From the NCBI GenBank assembly GCA_017553665.1, contig JAFZKM010000089.1, forward strand, positions 1 to 21,175: a stretch of 21,175 nucleotides of DNA, read 5' to 3'. The notes under the pieces are model-generated. The model searched no databases. It was not told the DNA's origin and worked only from the letters and a program-made list of their open reading frames with translations. Origin of the DNA: Lachnospiraceae bacterium. Lineage in GTDB: Bacteria; Bacillota_A; Clostridia; Lachnospirales; Lachnospiraceae. Below are positions 1 to 7,121 of this stretch, one piece after another. The position numbers were made by a program, and so were the translations under genes. Position 1 is the first letter of the stretch; every line of letters starts with the position of its first letter.

Positions 1-1
1 A

Positions 2-28
2 GAACTGACACGGAGAACGGGATCATGA
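2..28 (+). CDS. 3' end of an upstream gene (partial), possibly the cognate histidine kinase
   Basis: The frame starting at base 2 stays open and ends in TGA at 26-28, overlapping the ATG of the next gene as ATGA. Only eight codons are visible (ELTRRTGS), so no domain can be recognised. A stop-start overlap just before a LytTR response regulator is the usual arrangement when the sensor kinase gene lies immediately upstream. That identity is inferred from context alone. Another frame (stop at 6-8) could equally be the tail of the upstream gene. Confidence 0.3.
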   Translation, partial: ELTRRTGS

Positions 29-756
29 TCAAAGTGATGATAGTTGAGGATGAAGAGCAGATTCGCACTATCCTTAAGAAGATGATAGAGCGGAACGAGG
101 GCTGTAAAGTTACGGCGGAGTGTGACAGCTTCGCGTCGGCCATCCGTGAGTTTATCAGACTTCGCCCCGGCGTGGTATTTATGGATATCGATCTGAACGG
201 TGAAAGCGGACTGGAATGCGCCAAAGCGATCACAGAGCTGGACCCGAAGGTCAAGATCGTATTTGCCACCGCGCACAGCGAATACATGGCAAATGCGTTT
301 GAGATCTATGCGTTTGACTATCTCGTCAAGCCGTTCGATATGGAGAGGATCAACAGGACTCTCGACAGGATCATCTCCATGACGAAGGAGAGTGAACCCG
401 AAGAAAAAACTGACGCACAATATGAAAAGTTGATCCTCAAAGGCAAAGAGGAGATCAATCTGGTGGATATCAGTGACATTATCATGATCGAGCGTGTCGA
501 CGGATTGTCCAGAGTGATAACCAAGGACGAGGTGTTCCTGACATCCCAGCCTCTTAATGTACTGGAGGAAAAGCTGGACCCGGAACGGTTCATACGCTGC
601 CACAAATCCTATATCATCAGGGCCGAGGCAATCAAAAAGCTGGAAGTTTACGGCAGATGGACATATACGGTAACGTTGAAGGATACCGATGAGACCGCAC
701 TGATGACGGCGGCGAAGTATGATGAGATAAAACAGAAATTCCTGGGAAACGGGTAA
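25..756 (+). CDS. LytTR-family DNA-binding response regulator
   Basis: This 243-residue protein has an N-terminal receiver domain (about 1-118) and a C-terminal LytTR DNA-binding domain (about 138-240), the LytR/AgrA/VirR layout. In the receiver the acidic cluster is around E8-D9, the phosphoacceptor is D54 in the strand VVFMD, the switch threonine is T82 and the conserved lysine is K102 in the KPF motif. The LytTR part shows the typical RFIRCHKSYIIR stretch. LytTR regulators control extracellular and envelope functions from direct-repeat DNA sites when phosphorylated by a membrane histidine kinase. The ATG at 25 has a GGAG at 12-15, about 9 nt upstream. It overlaps the stop of a preceding frame, which suggests translational coupling. 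The target genes cannot be read from the sequence. Confidence 0.93.
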   Translation: MIKVMIVEDEEQIRTILKKMIERNEGCKVTAECDSFASAIREFIRLRPGVVFMDIDLNGESGLECAKAITELDPKVKIVFATAHSEYMANAFEIYAFDYLVKPFDMERINRTLDRIISMTKESEPEEKTDAQYEKLILKGKEEINLVDISDIIMIERVDGLSRVITKDEVFLTSQPLNVLEEKLDPERFIRCHKSYIIRAEAIKKLEVYGRWTYTVTLKDTDETALMTAAKYDEIKQKFLGNG

Positions 757-760
757 GAAA

Positions 761-800
761 GCGGCTGCTCAAAAATGGGCAGCCGCGTATTTATTTGTGC
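761..800 (+). terminator. Rho-independent terminator after the response regulator
   Basis: A 10-bp stem (761-770 with 777-786, core GCGGCTGC/GCAGCCGC, one G-T pair) closes a 6-nt A-rich loop and is followed by a T-rich run beginning at 788. It starts 5 nt after the response regulator stop codon and separates that unit from the XRE gene. Confidence 0.85.
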
Positions 801-925
801 TATTATAATATCAATTCTGCGCCATATCATGCTAATAATGATATAATAATAGCGATAATCAGTTTTTAACCCCCATATACAACAGTTTTGATGTAACAGT
901 AATTCGTTAAAAGGAGCATCCGGAT

Positions 926-2017
926 ATGGAAAACAAATTAGCTGAGAATATCAGGACATTCAGAAAAGACAGAAGGCTTACACAGGAGCAGCTGGCCGAG
1001 GCCATGGGCGTGACCACGGGTGCCGTGTATAAGTGGGAGTCGGGCATGTCGGTTCCGGAGCTTCAGATCATCATGGAGCTGGCGGACTTCTTTGATGTGT
1101 CGGTGGATGTGCTGCTGGGCTATAAGATGCGCGACAACCGGCTTGACGCGACGATCGACAGGCTCTGCGCGTATTGCAGGACAATGGCTCCGGAAGCGCT
1201 TGATGAGGCTGAGAAGGCATTAAAGAAATATCCGAATTCTTTCAGGGTTGTCTGCACCTGCGCAATGATCAATCTTTTGTTCGGAACAGAGCATAAGGAT
1301 AAAGCCTATAAGGAGAAACTGAAACGCGCCGCGGAACTCTATGAGCAGTCACTGCTGCTCATTAACCAAAACACCGACCCGGAACACGGAGAGCTCTATG
1401 TTTACGGCGCGCTGGCCGAGGCCTACTCTCAGCTCGGCGAATATGAGAAGGCCGTCGAGCTCATGAAGAAACATAATGATACCAATATATTTTCCGGAAA
1501 GATCGGCCTCTGTCTTTCGATATATCTGCACCGCGCGGATGAAGCGGAAGGATATCTTTCGGATGCGATGCTGATCGCGTACGGCGATATGTCAAACGCT
1601 TTCTATGGAAAGGCACACAACTGCTACGCAAAAAAAGACTACGAGAAGGCACGCGAGCTGCTGGAATGGGATCTGGACTGCATTCGAAGATTCAACGCGG
1701 ATGATCGCCCGAATTTCCTGACCAAAACGATGTCGACGGACTATATCTTTCTGGCCGGCATCAGTCTGAAAGAAGGCGATAAAAAGGCGGCGGAGGAAGA
1801 TCTCCGCAGGGCATGGGAGATGGTCAGGGACTTTGACGCGGCGCCGGACTTCGGAACCTCCTGCTTCAGGTTCATCGATCATTCGCAGGATGAGAATACA
1901 AGCATGCATGACATGCTCGGGATCACGGCGGAGGAAGGCGCGGATAAAGCGCTGAAGATATTGGGTGACGAGGAGCTGCGCAAGATGTGGGAGAAGGAGA
2001 AAAAGAGGAAGTTTTAA
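926..2017 (+). CDS. XRE-family transcriptional regulator with TPR-like C-terminal region
   Basis: The 363-residue protein begins with a Cro/C1-type helix-turn-helix domain (about 5-65). Its recognition helix region reads TTGAVYKWESGMSVP, followed by the common dimer-side motif LADFFDVSVDVLLGY. The remaining ~290 residues are helical, with TPR-like patterns such as YGALAEAYSQLGEYEKAVELM near 155 and a similar YEKARELL segment near 240. Such proteins are common in Clostridia. In related families the helical repeat region senses a peptide or a protein partner, but no ligand can be inferred here. The start is set by AAGGAG at 911-916, 9 nt before the ATG. The upstream spacer is very AT-rich, and I could not fix a single promoter in it. 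The gene is probably monocistronic because a separate promoter follows it. Confidence 0.88.
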   Translation: MENKLAENIRTFRKDRRLTQEQLAEAMGVTTGAVYKWESGMSVPELQIIMELADFFDVSVDVLLGYKMRDNRLDATIDRLCAYCRTMAPEALDEAEKALKKYPNSFRVVCTCAMINLLFGTEHKDKAYKEKLKRAAELYEQSLLLINQNTDPEHGELYVYGALAEAYSQLGEYEKAVELMKKHNDTNIFSGKIGLCLSIYLHRADEAEGYLSDAMLIAYGDMSNAFYGKAHNCYAKKDYEKARELLEWDLDCIRRFNADDRPNFLTKTMSTDYIFLAGISLKEGDKKAAEEDLRRAWEMVRDFDAAPDFGTSCFRFIDHSQDENTSMHDMLGITAEEGADKALKILGDEELRKMWEKEKKRKF

Positions 2018-2022
2018 AATAA

Positions 2023-2049
2023 GATTAACGGCGGATTAAACTTGATTAA
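2023..2049 (+). promoter_or_regulatory. Three phased GATTAA direct repeats upstream of the xpaC promoter (putative operator)
   Basis: GATTAA occurs at 2023-2028, 2034-2039 and 2044-2049, with start-to-start spacings of 11 and 10 bp, so all three face one side of the helix. The last copy ends 17 bp before the -35 box of the xpaC promoter. Phasing and position fit an activator or repressor site. LytTR-type and XRE regulators both lie just upstream, but assignment to either is conjecture. Confidence 0.4.
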
Positions 2050-2066
2050 ATCGCATACCCAAAGGC

Positions 2067-2095
2067 TTTACAATTCCTGTTCAAATTAGTAAAAT
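2067..2095 (+). promoter_or_regulatory. Sigma-A promoter of the xpaC-telA unit
   Basis: The -35 box TTTACA (2067-2072) and -10 box TAAAAT (2090-2095) are separated by exactly 17 bp. Transcription would begin near 2102. This places the in-frame ATG at 2101 outside the message and supports the downstream start at 2167 for the following gene. Confidence 0.75.
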
Positions 2096-2166
2096 AAGAC
2101 ATGATAAAAATGAGACCGCTTAATTTACGGTTCACTTACATAGAATACGGAGAAAGATTTAGAAAG

Positions 2167-3324
2167 ATGAGCAGGAAGAAAAATAGCTGGATCTGGTGGA
2201 TCATCGCGATCATACTGCTAAGCAATACAGGGCTGCTTACAGGACTGTTCGGACTCCTCTCGGGTGCGATCGGCCTCGGAGTGTTCGGCATCGCGCTGTT
2301 CGCGATCATTAAGGCGATAAAGGCACTGGTCGGATCGAACAAGAACCAGAACCGGAACTACAACCAGAACTACAACCAGAACTACAACCAGAACAGAAAT
2401 TACAACCAGAATTACAATTATAATCCGAATCAGACTTACAATCCGAATCAGACTTATAATCCTAATCAGACCTACGCGCAGGGCGGACAGGGCGGACAGC
2501 CCGGCCAGGCAGGCCAGCCCGGACAGCCTTACACTTACAGCGGAACGGTTGATACGAGAGCCGGCAGCGGTTCGGCAAACCCTTATTCTTCGACTTACAG
2601 ATATTCGTACAACGGACGTCAGAACCAGAACGTTCAGACGGTTAAGGTCAGACCTGCGGATGAGCCCGTGAAGCTCTCACGCAGAGAGAAGAGGAAGCTT
2701 CAGAAGCAGGCAGCCATGGAGGCTGAACTCGCGAAGGCCAGAGCAGCCGAGCAGGCGAAGATCGACGCGGAAAAACTTGCCGAGGAGCAGAGAAAGAAGA
2801 ACGCGCAGATAAAGAAGGAGCAGGAGCAGTCGCTTATCGACAAATATAAAGTACCGAAGCGGCAGCGTACAGGCGACAGCGCTATCGATAAGATGCTCGA
2901 CGAGGAAGAGAAGGCTATTGCCGAGATGAGACGTCTCGATGACGGTATCGAGGACGAGAGAGTTTCGGCGCAGATCGTTCACCTCGAGGACGTTACCACG
3001 AAGATCGTGGATTACGTTGTACAGCATCCTTCGAAGAAGAATTCTGTGAGACGTTTCTTCAACTATTATCTTCCGACAGCAGTTAAGCTCTTAAATTCCT
3101 ACGACAGGATGGACGATACCGGTATTTCCGGTGAGAATATCGACGCCACGAAGGAACAGGTCGAGGAGATGATGGATAAGGCACTCGAAGCCTTTGACAA
3201 GCAGCTTGATTCGCTTTACGCGGATGAGGCCATGGACGTTTCATCGGAGATCAAGGTTATGGAGAATCTCCTGGCCCAGGAAGGTCTTACCGATGAGATG
3301 AACATTCCACAGTTGAAACTATAA
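2167..3324 (+). CDS. xpaC: XpaC-like (5-bromo-4-chloroindolyl phosphate hydrolysis family) membrane protein
   Basis: With the start at 2167 the protein has 385 residues. A longer frame from 2101 lacks a suitable ribosome site and would begin at the predicted transcription start, whereas GGAGA lies about 13 nt before 2167. Order of parts: hydrophobic segment(s) at about 8-55, an Asn/Gln/Tyr then Gly/Gln/Pro low-complexity tract (58-123), a Lys/Glu-rich coiled-coil (about 170-230), and a C-terminal XpaC domain with the family-like segments FFNYYLPTAVKLLNSYD and KQLDSLYADEAMDVSSEI. XpaC proteins are usually found next to TelA-family genes, as here. Their biochemical role is unclear, and the family name comes from a plate phenotype rather than a proven phosphatase activity. 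It is probably co-transcribed with telA. The repeat tract is unusually prion-like. Confidence 0.85.
   Translation: MSRKKNSWIWWIIAIILLSNTGLLTGLFGLLSGAIGLGVFGIALFAIIKAIKALVGSNKNQNRNYNQNYNQNYNQNRNYNQNYNYNPNQTYNPNQTYNPNQTYAQGGQGGQPGQAGQPGQPYTYSGTVDTRAGSGSANPYSSTYRYSYNGRQNQNVQTVKVRPADEPVKLSRREKRKLQKQAAMEAELAKARAAEQAKIDAEKLAEEQRKKNAQIKKEQEQSLIDKYKVPKRQRTGDSAIDKMLDEEEKAIAEMRRLDDGIEDERVSAQIVHLEDVTTKIVDYVVQHPSKKNSVRRFFNYYLPTAVKLLNSYDRMDDTGISGENIDATKEQVEEMMDKALEAFDKQLDSLYADEAMDVSSEIKVMENLLAQEGLTDEMNIPQLKL
2356..2472 (+). repeat. In-frame short tandem repeats encoding the NQY tract
   Basis: Three exact 12-nt units AACTACAACCAG lie at 2356-2391. Three 18-nt units encoding YNPNQT lie at 2419-2436, 2437-2454 and 2455-2472, with a few synonymous differences. 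Both unit lengths are multiples of three, so gain or loss of units would change protein length without breaking the frame. Confidence 0.9.
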
Positions 3325-3329
3325 TGTAA

Positions 3330-3399
3330 AGGCAAGCAGAATTCGCGAAGCGATATTATAGGCAAAGCCTATAATCGAAAAGCGTAACTGCGAATGCCT
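3330..3399 (+). promoter_or_regulatory. Long imperfect hairpin in the xpaC-telA spacer
   Basis: The centre is a perfect 9-bp stem, ATTATAGGC (3355-3363) with GCCTATAAT (3367-3375), around an AAA loop. Outside it ATTCGC (3341-3346) pairs with GCGAAT (3390-3395), and AGGC (3330-3333) with GCCT (3396-3399). The structure ends 11 nt before the telA ribosome site, and no T-tract follows. It could stabilise or process the message, or modulate telA translation; no function is demonstrated. Confidence 0.55.
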
Positions 3400-3424
3400 G
3401 AAGCAAAGCGAAAGGAGATATAAG

Positions 3425-4630
3425 ATGGACGACAATAACAACATTTCTTTAACACTTGAATCCGAGAACACCGCAGGCGTTGCGGCACCCGATTTCGGTC
3501 TTACGCTGACCCCCGTGCAGTCGCCTTCGCTCGAGACTCAGACACTTCAGCAGCAGGAAGAGGCTGAAAAGGAAAAGAAGCGTGAAGCGAACGCGGTTAA
3601 GCTTGACGAGTCCATGCTGTCCGAGGCTGAGCGCAAGGTAGTCGATGAATTCAGCCAGAAGATCGACATCACGGATTCCAACCAGATCATGAGCTACGGT
3701 TCTTCGGCACAGAAGAACATCGCATCGTTCTCCGAGAGCGCGCTGAAGAATGTTAAGACGCAGGATCTCGGCGAGATCGGTGAGGATCTTTCAGCTCTGG
3801 TCGTTCAGCTTAAGACCATGAACGAAGAGGAGAAGAAGGGTATCGCCGGATTCTTCCAGAAGAAAAAGAGAGACATTGAGGCTCTGAAGGCTTCCTACGC
3901 TAAGGCTGAAGTTAACGTTGACAAGATCGTTGACAAGCTTGAAAACCACCAGGTTACTCTGATGAAGGACATCGCGATGTTCGACCAGATGTATGACCTG
4001 AACCTCAAGTATTATAAGGAGCTGACGATGTACATCATCGCCGGCAAGAAGAAGCTCGAAGCAGTCCGCACGGGCGAGCTCGAGGAGCTCCGCAAGAAGG
4101 CAGAGCAGACAGGCGCGCAGGAGGATGCTCAGCGTTACAACGATATGGCGAACCTCTGCGAGCGTTTCGAGAAGAAGCTCCATGACCTTGAGCTCACGAG
4201 AATGATCTCGATCCAGCTCGGACCGCAGACCAGACTCCTTCAGAACAACGACACACTCATGGTCGAGAAGATCCAGTCCTCGATCGTGAACACCATCCCT
4301 CTCTGGAAGTCGCAGATGGTACTCGCACTCGGTATCGCGCACAGCCAGGAGGCTACCGCGGCACAGTCGGCGGTTACCGAAATGACCAACCAGCTGCTCA
4401 AGAAGAATTCAGAGACATTGAAGATGGCTACGATCCAGACAGCTAAGGAAGCTGAGCGTTCGATCGTTGACATCGAGACTCTTAAGACCACGAACGAGAA
4501 CCTGATCAATACTCTCGACGAGGTTATGAGGATACAGGCGGAAGGCAAGCAGAAGCGCCGCGAGGCAGAAGCAGAGCTCGGCCGCATCGAAGGCGAGCTG
4601 AAGGCAAAGCTGCTTGAACTCAAGAGCTGA
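3425..4630 (+). CDS. telA: TelA-family (toxic anion resistance) protein
   Basis: This 401-residue protein is almost entirely helical and charged, with no signal peptide or membrane segment, and its length is normal for the TelA family (TelA, B. subtilis YaaN/YceH). Family-like stretches include DITDSNQIMSYGSSAQKNIASFSE near the N terminus, a helical core around MYDLNLKYYKELTMYIIAGKK, and NTIPLWKSQMVLALGIAHSQ near 290. Members were named for tellurite resistance and are linked to envelope stress, but their molecular activity is not settled. The pairing with the XpaC gene just upstream is the classic context. AAAGGAG at 3411-3417 sets the ATG at 3425. The first ~65 residues are acidic, Gln-rich and probably disordered. 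Confidence 0.9.
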   Translation: MDDNNNISLTLESENTAGVAAPDFGLTLTPVQSPSLETQTLQQQEEAEKEKKREANAVKLDESMLSEAERKVVDEFSQKIDITDSNQIMSYGSSAQKNIASFSESALKNVKTQDLGEIGEDLSALVVQLKTMNEEEKKGIAGFFQKKKRDIEALKASYAKAEVNVDKIVDKLENHQVTLMKDIAMFDQMYDLNLKYYKELTMYIIAGKKKLEAVRTGELEELRKKAEQTGAQEDAQRYNDMANLCERFEKKLHDLELTRMISIQLGPQTRLLQNNDTLMVEKIQSSIVNTIPLWKSQMVLALGIAHSQEATAAQSAVTEMTNQLLKKNSETLKMATIQTAKEAERSIVDIETLKTTNENLINTLDEVMRIQAEGKQKRREAEAELGRIEGELKAKLLELKS

Positions 4631-4651
4631 TAACAATTGTGATAAAAGACA

Positions 4652-4688
4652 AACCTTAAGCGGAGATGAACAGTCCCCGCTTTAGGTT
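4652..4688 (+). terminator. Hairpin after telA, weak or attenuating terminator
   Basis: A 12-bp stem with one mismatch (4652-4663 with 4677-4688) closes a 13-nt loop 21 nt after the telA stop. No run of T follows, so it may only attenuate or process the transcript that continues into the amidase gene 21 nt further on. Confidence 0.45.
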
Positions 4689-4709
4689 CGTTAATGGAGA
4701 ATTATCCGG

Positions 4710-5744
4710 ATGAACGAGCTTATTAAAAGGATCGCGATGATAGCGGCCATTTTCCTCGGAGCCGTTTTGATCATGTCGCTTGCGGCAAAGTTTATGATGC
4801 GCGCCGATGACACGGGCGCAGCCACGGAACAGACAGGTACAGGTACGGACTCCTCTACGGGCAAGACCGACGGGGATACGGCTAAGGACCCTGCTTCGAA
4901 TGCCGGGCAGTCTTCGGATGCTTCAAATACGAACACGGCTGACGGGCAGACTTCCGACGCGGGAGCTTCCGCGGCTGACGCAGGGAATACCGCTTCGGGC
5001 GATGGCACGAATACCGCGGATGCCGGGAATACCGGAGACGGCTCGGGTACCGCCGCTGACGCGGGGAATCCCGGTACAGGCGATGCAGGCGCGGGACCTA
5101 CGGACATTCCTTCGGGAAAGCATATCGTTGTGATCGACGCCGCTCATCAGCTCAGGAATAACAACGAGACTGAGCTCATTGGCCCCGGAGCATCGAAGAC
5201 CGAGAAGAAGGTCAATTCCGGCGCGGAGGGTGTCGCTACATATACGCCCGAGTATCAGTTCACTCTTGATATGGCACAGCTGCTCAGAACCGAGCTTGAG
5301 AAGCGCGGCTACGCGGTATATATGATCCGCGAGGAGAACGACGTCATGATCAGCAACGCCGAGCGCGCGCTGATCGCGAACAACCAGGGCGAGATCGTGC
5401 TCCACCTCCACGGTAATTCGGATGACAGAAGCAGCATTAAGGGCATCATGGCATTCTGCCCGTCCGATGAGAACGCGTTCCTTTCAAAGGATCTGATCGG
5501 CAGCTGCAATAAGCTGTGCGGAGACATACTGACAGAACTTGAAGCTTCTACGGGCGCAAAGAACTGGGGGACCATAAAGATCGACACGTTCGCGGAGCTT
5601 AACTGGACGAAGATCCCTTCGGCGCGCGTGGAGGTCGGATATCTCTCGAATCCCGACGAGGATAAGCTTCTGCAGACCGCGGATTACCGCGCGAAGATCG
5701 TGCAGGGGCTTGCGGACGGCATTGACCGGTATTTCGGAGAATAA
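4710..5744 (+). CDS. Membrane-anchored N-acetylmuramoyl-L-alanine amidase (Amidase_3)
   Basis: The 344-residue protein has one N-terminal hydrophobic helix (about 8-28) acting as signal anchor, a low-complexity Ala/Asp/Gly/Thr linker with DAGNT-like units (about 32-134), and an Amidase_3 zinc domain (about 137-343). Predicted zinc ligands are H146 (IDAAHQ), E155 (ETELIGPG) and H234 (HLHGNS). The catalytic glutamate is E308 in RVEVGYLSNPDED, after the typical LNWTKIPS. These enzymes cleave the bond between N-acetylmuramic acid and L-alanine in peptidoglycan on the outer face of the membrane. The usual D-x-G-H of the first zinc motif reads D-A-A-H. GGAGA at 4696-4700 precedes the ATG. It appears to head a run of closely spaced genes down to 9864. 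Confidence 0.9.
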   Translation: MNELIKRIAMIAAIFLGAVLIMSLAAKFMMRADDTGAATEQTGTGTDSSTGKTDGDTAKDPASNAGQSSDASNTNTADGQTSDAGASAADAGNTASGDGTNTADAGNTGDGSGTAADAGNPGTGDAGAGPTDIPSGKHIVVIDAAHQLRNNNETELIGPGASKTEKKVNSGAEGVATYTPEYQFTLDMAQLLRTELEKRGYAVYMIREENDVMISNAERALIANNQGEIVLHLHGNSDDRSSIKGIMAFCPSDENAFLSKDLIGSCNKLCGDILTELEASTGAKNWGTIKIDTFAELNWTKIPSARVEVGYLSNPDEDKLLQTADYRAKIVQGLADGIDRYFGE

Positions 5745-5767
5745 TATTTGATGATCGGAGATTTCTG

Positions 5768-6442
5768 ATGGGCGCGATCACGGGAGAATGGCAGAAGGTA
5801 CTCGAACCCGAATTCGGGAAGCCTTATTACAGAGAGCTGTATAAGTTTGTGAGGGATGAATACTCAAAGCATGTGATATTCCCGCCCTCGGATGATATAT
5901 TCAACGCGCTCGCGTACACGCCGCTTGAGAAGGTTAAATGCGTGATACTCGGGCAGGACCCCTACCATGAGGTGAATCAGGCGCACGGGCTCTGTTTTTC
6001 GGTACTTCCGGGGAATACGCCTCCGCCGTCGCTGGTGTACATTTACAAGGAGCTCAATTCCGACCTCGGATGCTACGAGCCGAACAACGGGTATCTCAAA
6101 AAGTGGGCCGACCAGGGCGTACTGCTGCTGAACACGGTGCTCACGGTCAGGGAGCACGCCGCGAATTCCCATCAGGGACACGGCTGGGAGCAACTGACCG
6201 ACGCGGTCATCGCAGCGGTGAATCACATCGACAGGCCCGTAGTGTTCATGCTCTGGGGATCGCCCGCGCAGAAGAAGGCAGCGATGCTGAACAACCCGAA
6301 GCATCTTGTGCTTAAGGCAGCGCATCCTTCGCCGCTTTCGGCGTACAGAGGGTTCTTCGGATGCAGGCATTTCAGCAAGGCGAACGAATTCCTGACCGCT
6401 CACGGCGAGACGCCGATCGACTGGCAGATAGAAAACATTTAG
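5768..6442 (+). CDS. ung: Uracil-DNA glycosylase, family 1
   Basis: This 224-residue protein is full length for family-1 UNG, which removes uracil from DNA as the first step of base excision repair. The water-activating motif GQDPYH is at 62-67 (catalytic D64). The uracil-binding region shows LLLNTVLTV at 119-127, and the DNA-intercalation motif HPSPLSAYRGFFG begins at H186. GGAG at 5757-5760 lies 7 nt before the ATG, and the gap from the amidase stop is only 23 nt, so the two are probably co-transcribed. Nothing in the sequence is unusual for the enzyme. Confidence 0.97.
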   Translation: MGAITGEWQKVLEPEFGKPYYRELYKFVRDEYSKHVIFPPSDDIFNALAYTPLEKVKCVILGQDPYHEVNQAHGLCFSVLPGNTPPPSLVYIYKELNSDLGCYEPNNGYLKKWADQGVLLLNTVLTVREHAANSHQGHGWEQLTDAVIAAVNHIDRPVVFMLWGSPAQKKAAMLNNPKHLVLKAAHPSPLSAYRGFFGCRHFSKANEFLTAHGETPIDWQIENI

Positions 6443-6453
6443 GATATTGGTTT

Positions 6454-7080
6454 ATGATTAAAAATATAGTTTTTGATATAGGTAATGTGCTGGCCGCCTT
6501 CAGGTGGAGAGATTATATCACGGAGATCCTTTTCGCGGGCGAAGAGGACTGGGAGCCCGGCGGACGCGCGTGGCGTCTGGCCGCAGCCACCACGAAGAAC
6601 GCGCTCTGGAGAGAGGTGGACCGCGGCGTGATGTCGGTCGATGAGATCATTACCGCCATGATTGCGACGGACCCTGAGATCGAGGATGATATCAGGCTGT
6701 TCTTCGCGGACCGCAGAAGGCTTGTGACGGAGTATGACTATTCTGAGGGCTGGATAAAGGGCCTTAAGGACAGAGACTATAAGGTCTATATCATTTCGAA
6801 TTATTCGGAGGATCATTTTAAATATATCAGCAAACATTTCAGGTTTTTCGGACTTGAGGACGGGCGCGTTATTTCCTTTGAGGAGAAGATATTGAAGCCC
6901 GACGCCCGCATTTATAATCTCCTGTTTGACAGGTACGGCCTGAAGGCTGAGGAATGCGTTTTCCTCGACGATACGCCCGAGAACGTCGACGGCGCGAAAG
7001 CGGTCGGCATGAAGGGCATCGTATTTAAGGACTATTCACAGGGCAGCGCTGAACTTGATGAGCTGCTCGCGGAACGATGA
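6454..7080 (+). CDS. HAD-superfamily hydrolase, YihX-like phosphatase
   Basis: The start is placed at ATG 6454, 11 nt after the ung stop, because the reading MIKNIVFDIGNVL is the canonical HAD N terminus; the same frame is open upstream but would overlap ung. Motif I is FDIGNV with nucleophile D8, motif II is ISN (114-116), motif III is K148 in KILKPD and motif IV is the pair D172-D173 in FLDDTPENV. A small helical cap lies at about 15-90. The D-x-G form of motif I is typical of the YihX/sugar-phosphatase subgroup. The substrate is unknown. Only a weak Shine-Dalgarno sequence (AGGA at 6441-6444) is visible, which suggests translation coupled to ung. Confidence 0.9.
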   Translation: MIKNIVFDIGNVLAAFRWRDYITEILFAGEEDWEPGGRAWRLAAATTKNALWREVDRGVMSVDEIITAMIATDPEIEDDIRLFFADRRRLVTEYDYSEGWIKGLKDRDYKVYIISNYSEDHFKYISKHFRFFGLEDGRVISFEEKILKPDARIYNLLFDRYGLKAEECVFLDDTPENVDGAKAVGMKGIVFKDYSQGSAELDELLAER

Positions 7081-7121
7081 ATTAAAATATGGTTTGTGCT
7101 TTTGCACGGAATGGAGATATA

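Noticed and set aside
804..847. TATAAT-like hexamers (804-809 and 842-847) as XRE gene promoters
   Set aside because: Neither has a plausible -35 at 16-18 bp; the spacer is so AT-rich that such hexamers are expected by chance.
2101..2166. Upstream ATG (2101) as the xpaC start
   Set aside because: It coincides with the predicted transcription start of a strong promoter and has no ribosome site, whereas ATG 2167 has GGAGA upstream and begins a typical basic-then-hydrophobic N terminus.
2356..2472. Tandem short repeats that might suggest a CRISPR array
   Set aside because: Units of 12 and 18 nt are directly adjacent without unique spacers and are translated in frame as the NQY tract of the XpaC-like protein.
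7094..7105. Small GTGC-TTTT-GCAC hairpin before the AroC-like gene
   Set aside because: A 4-bp stem is too short to support a terminator or regulatory call.
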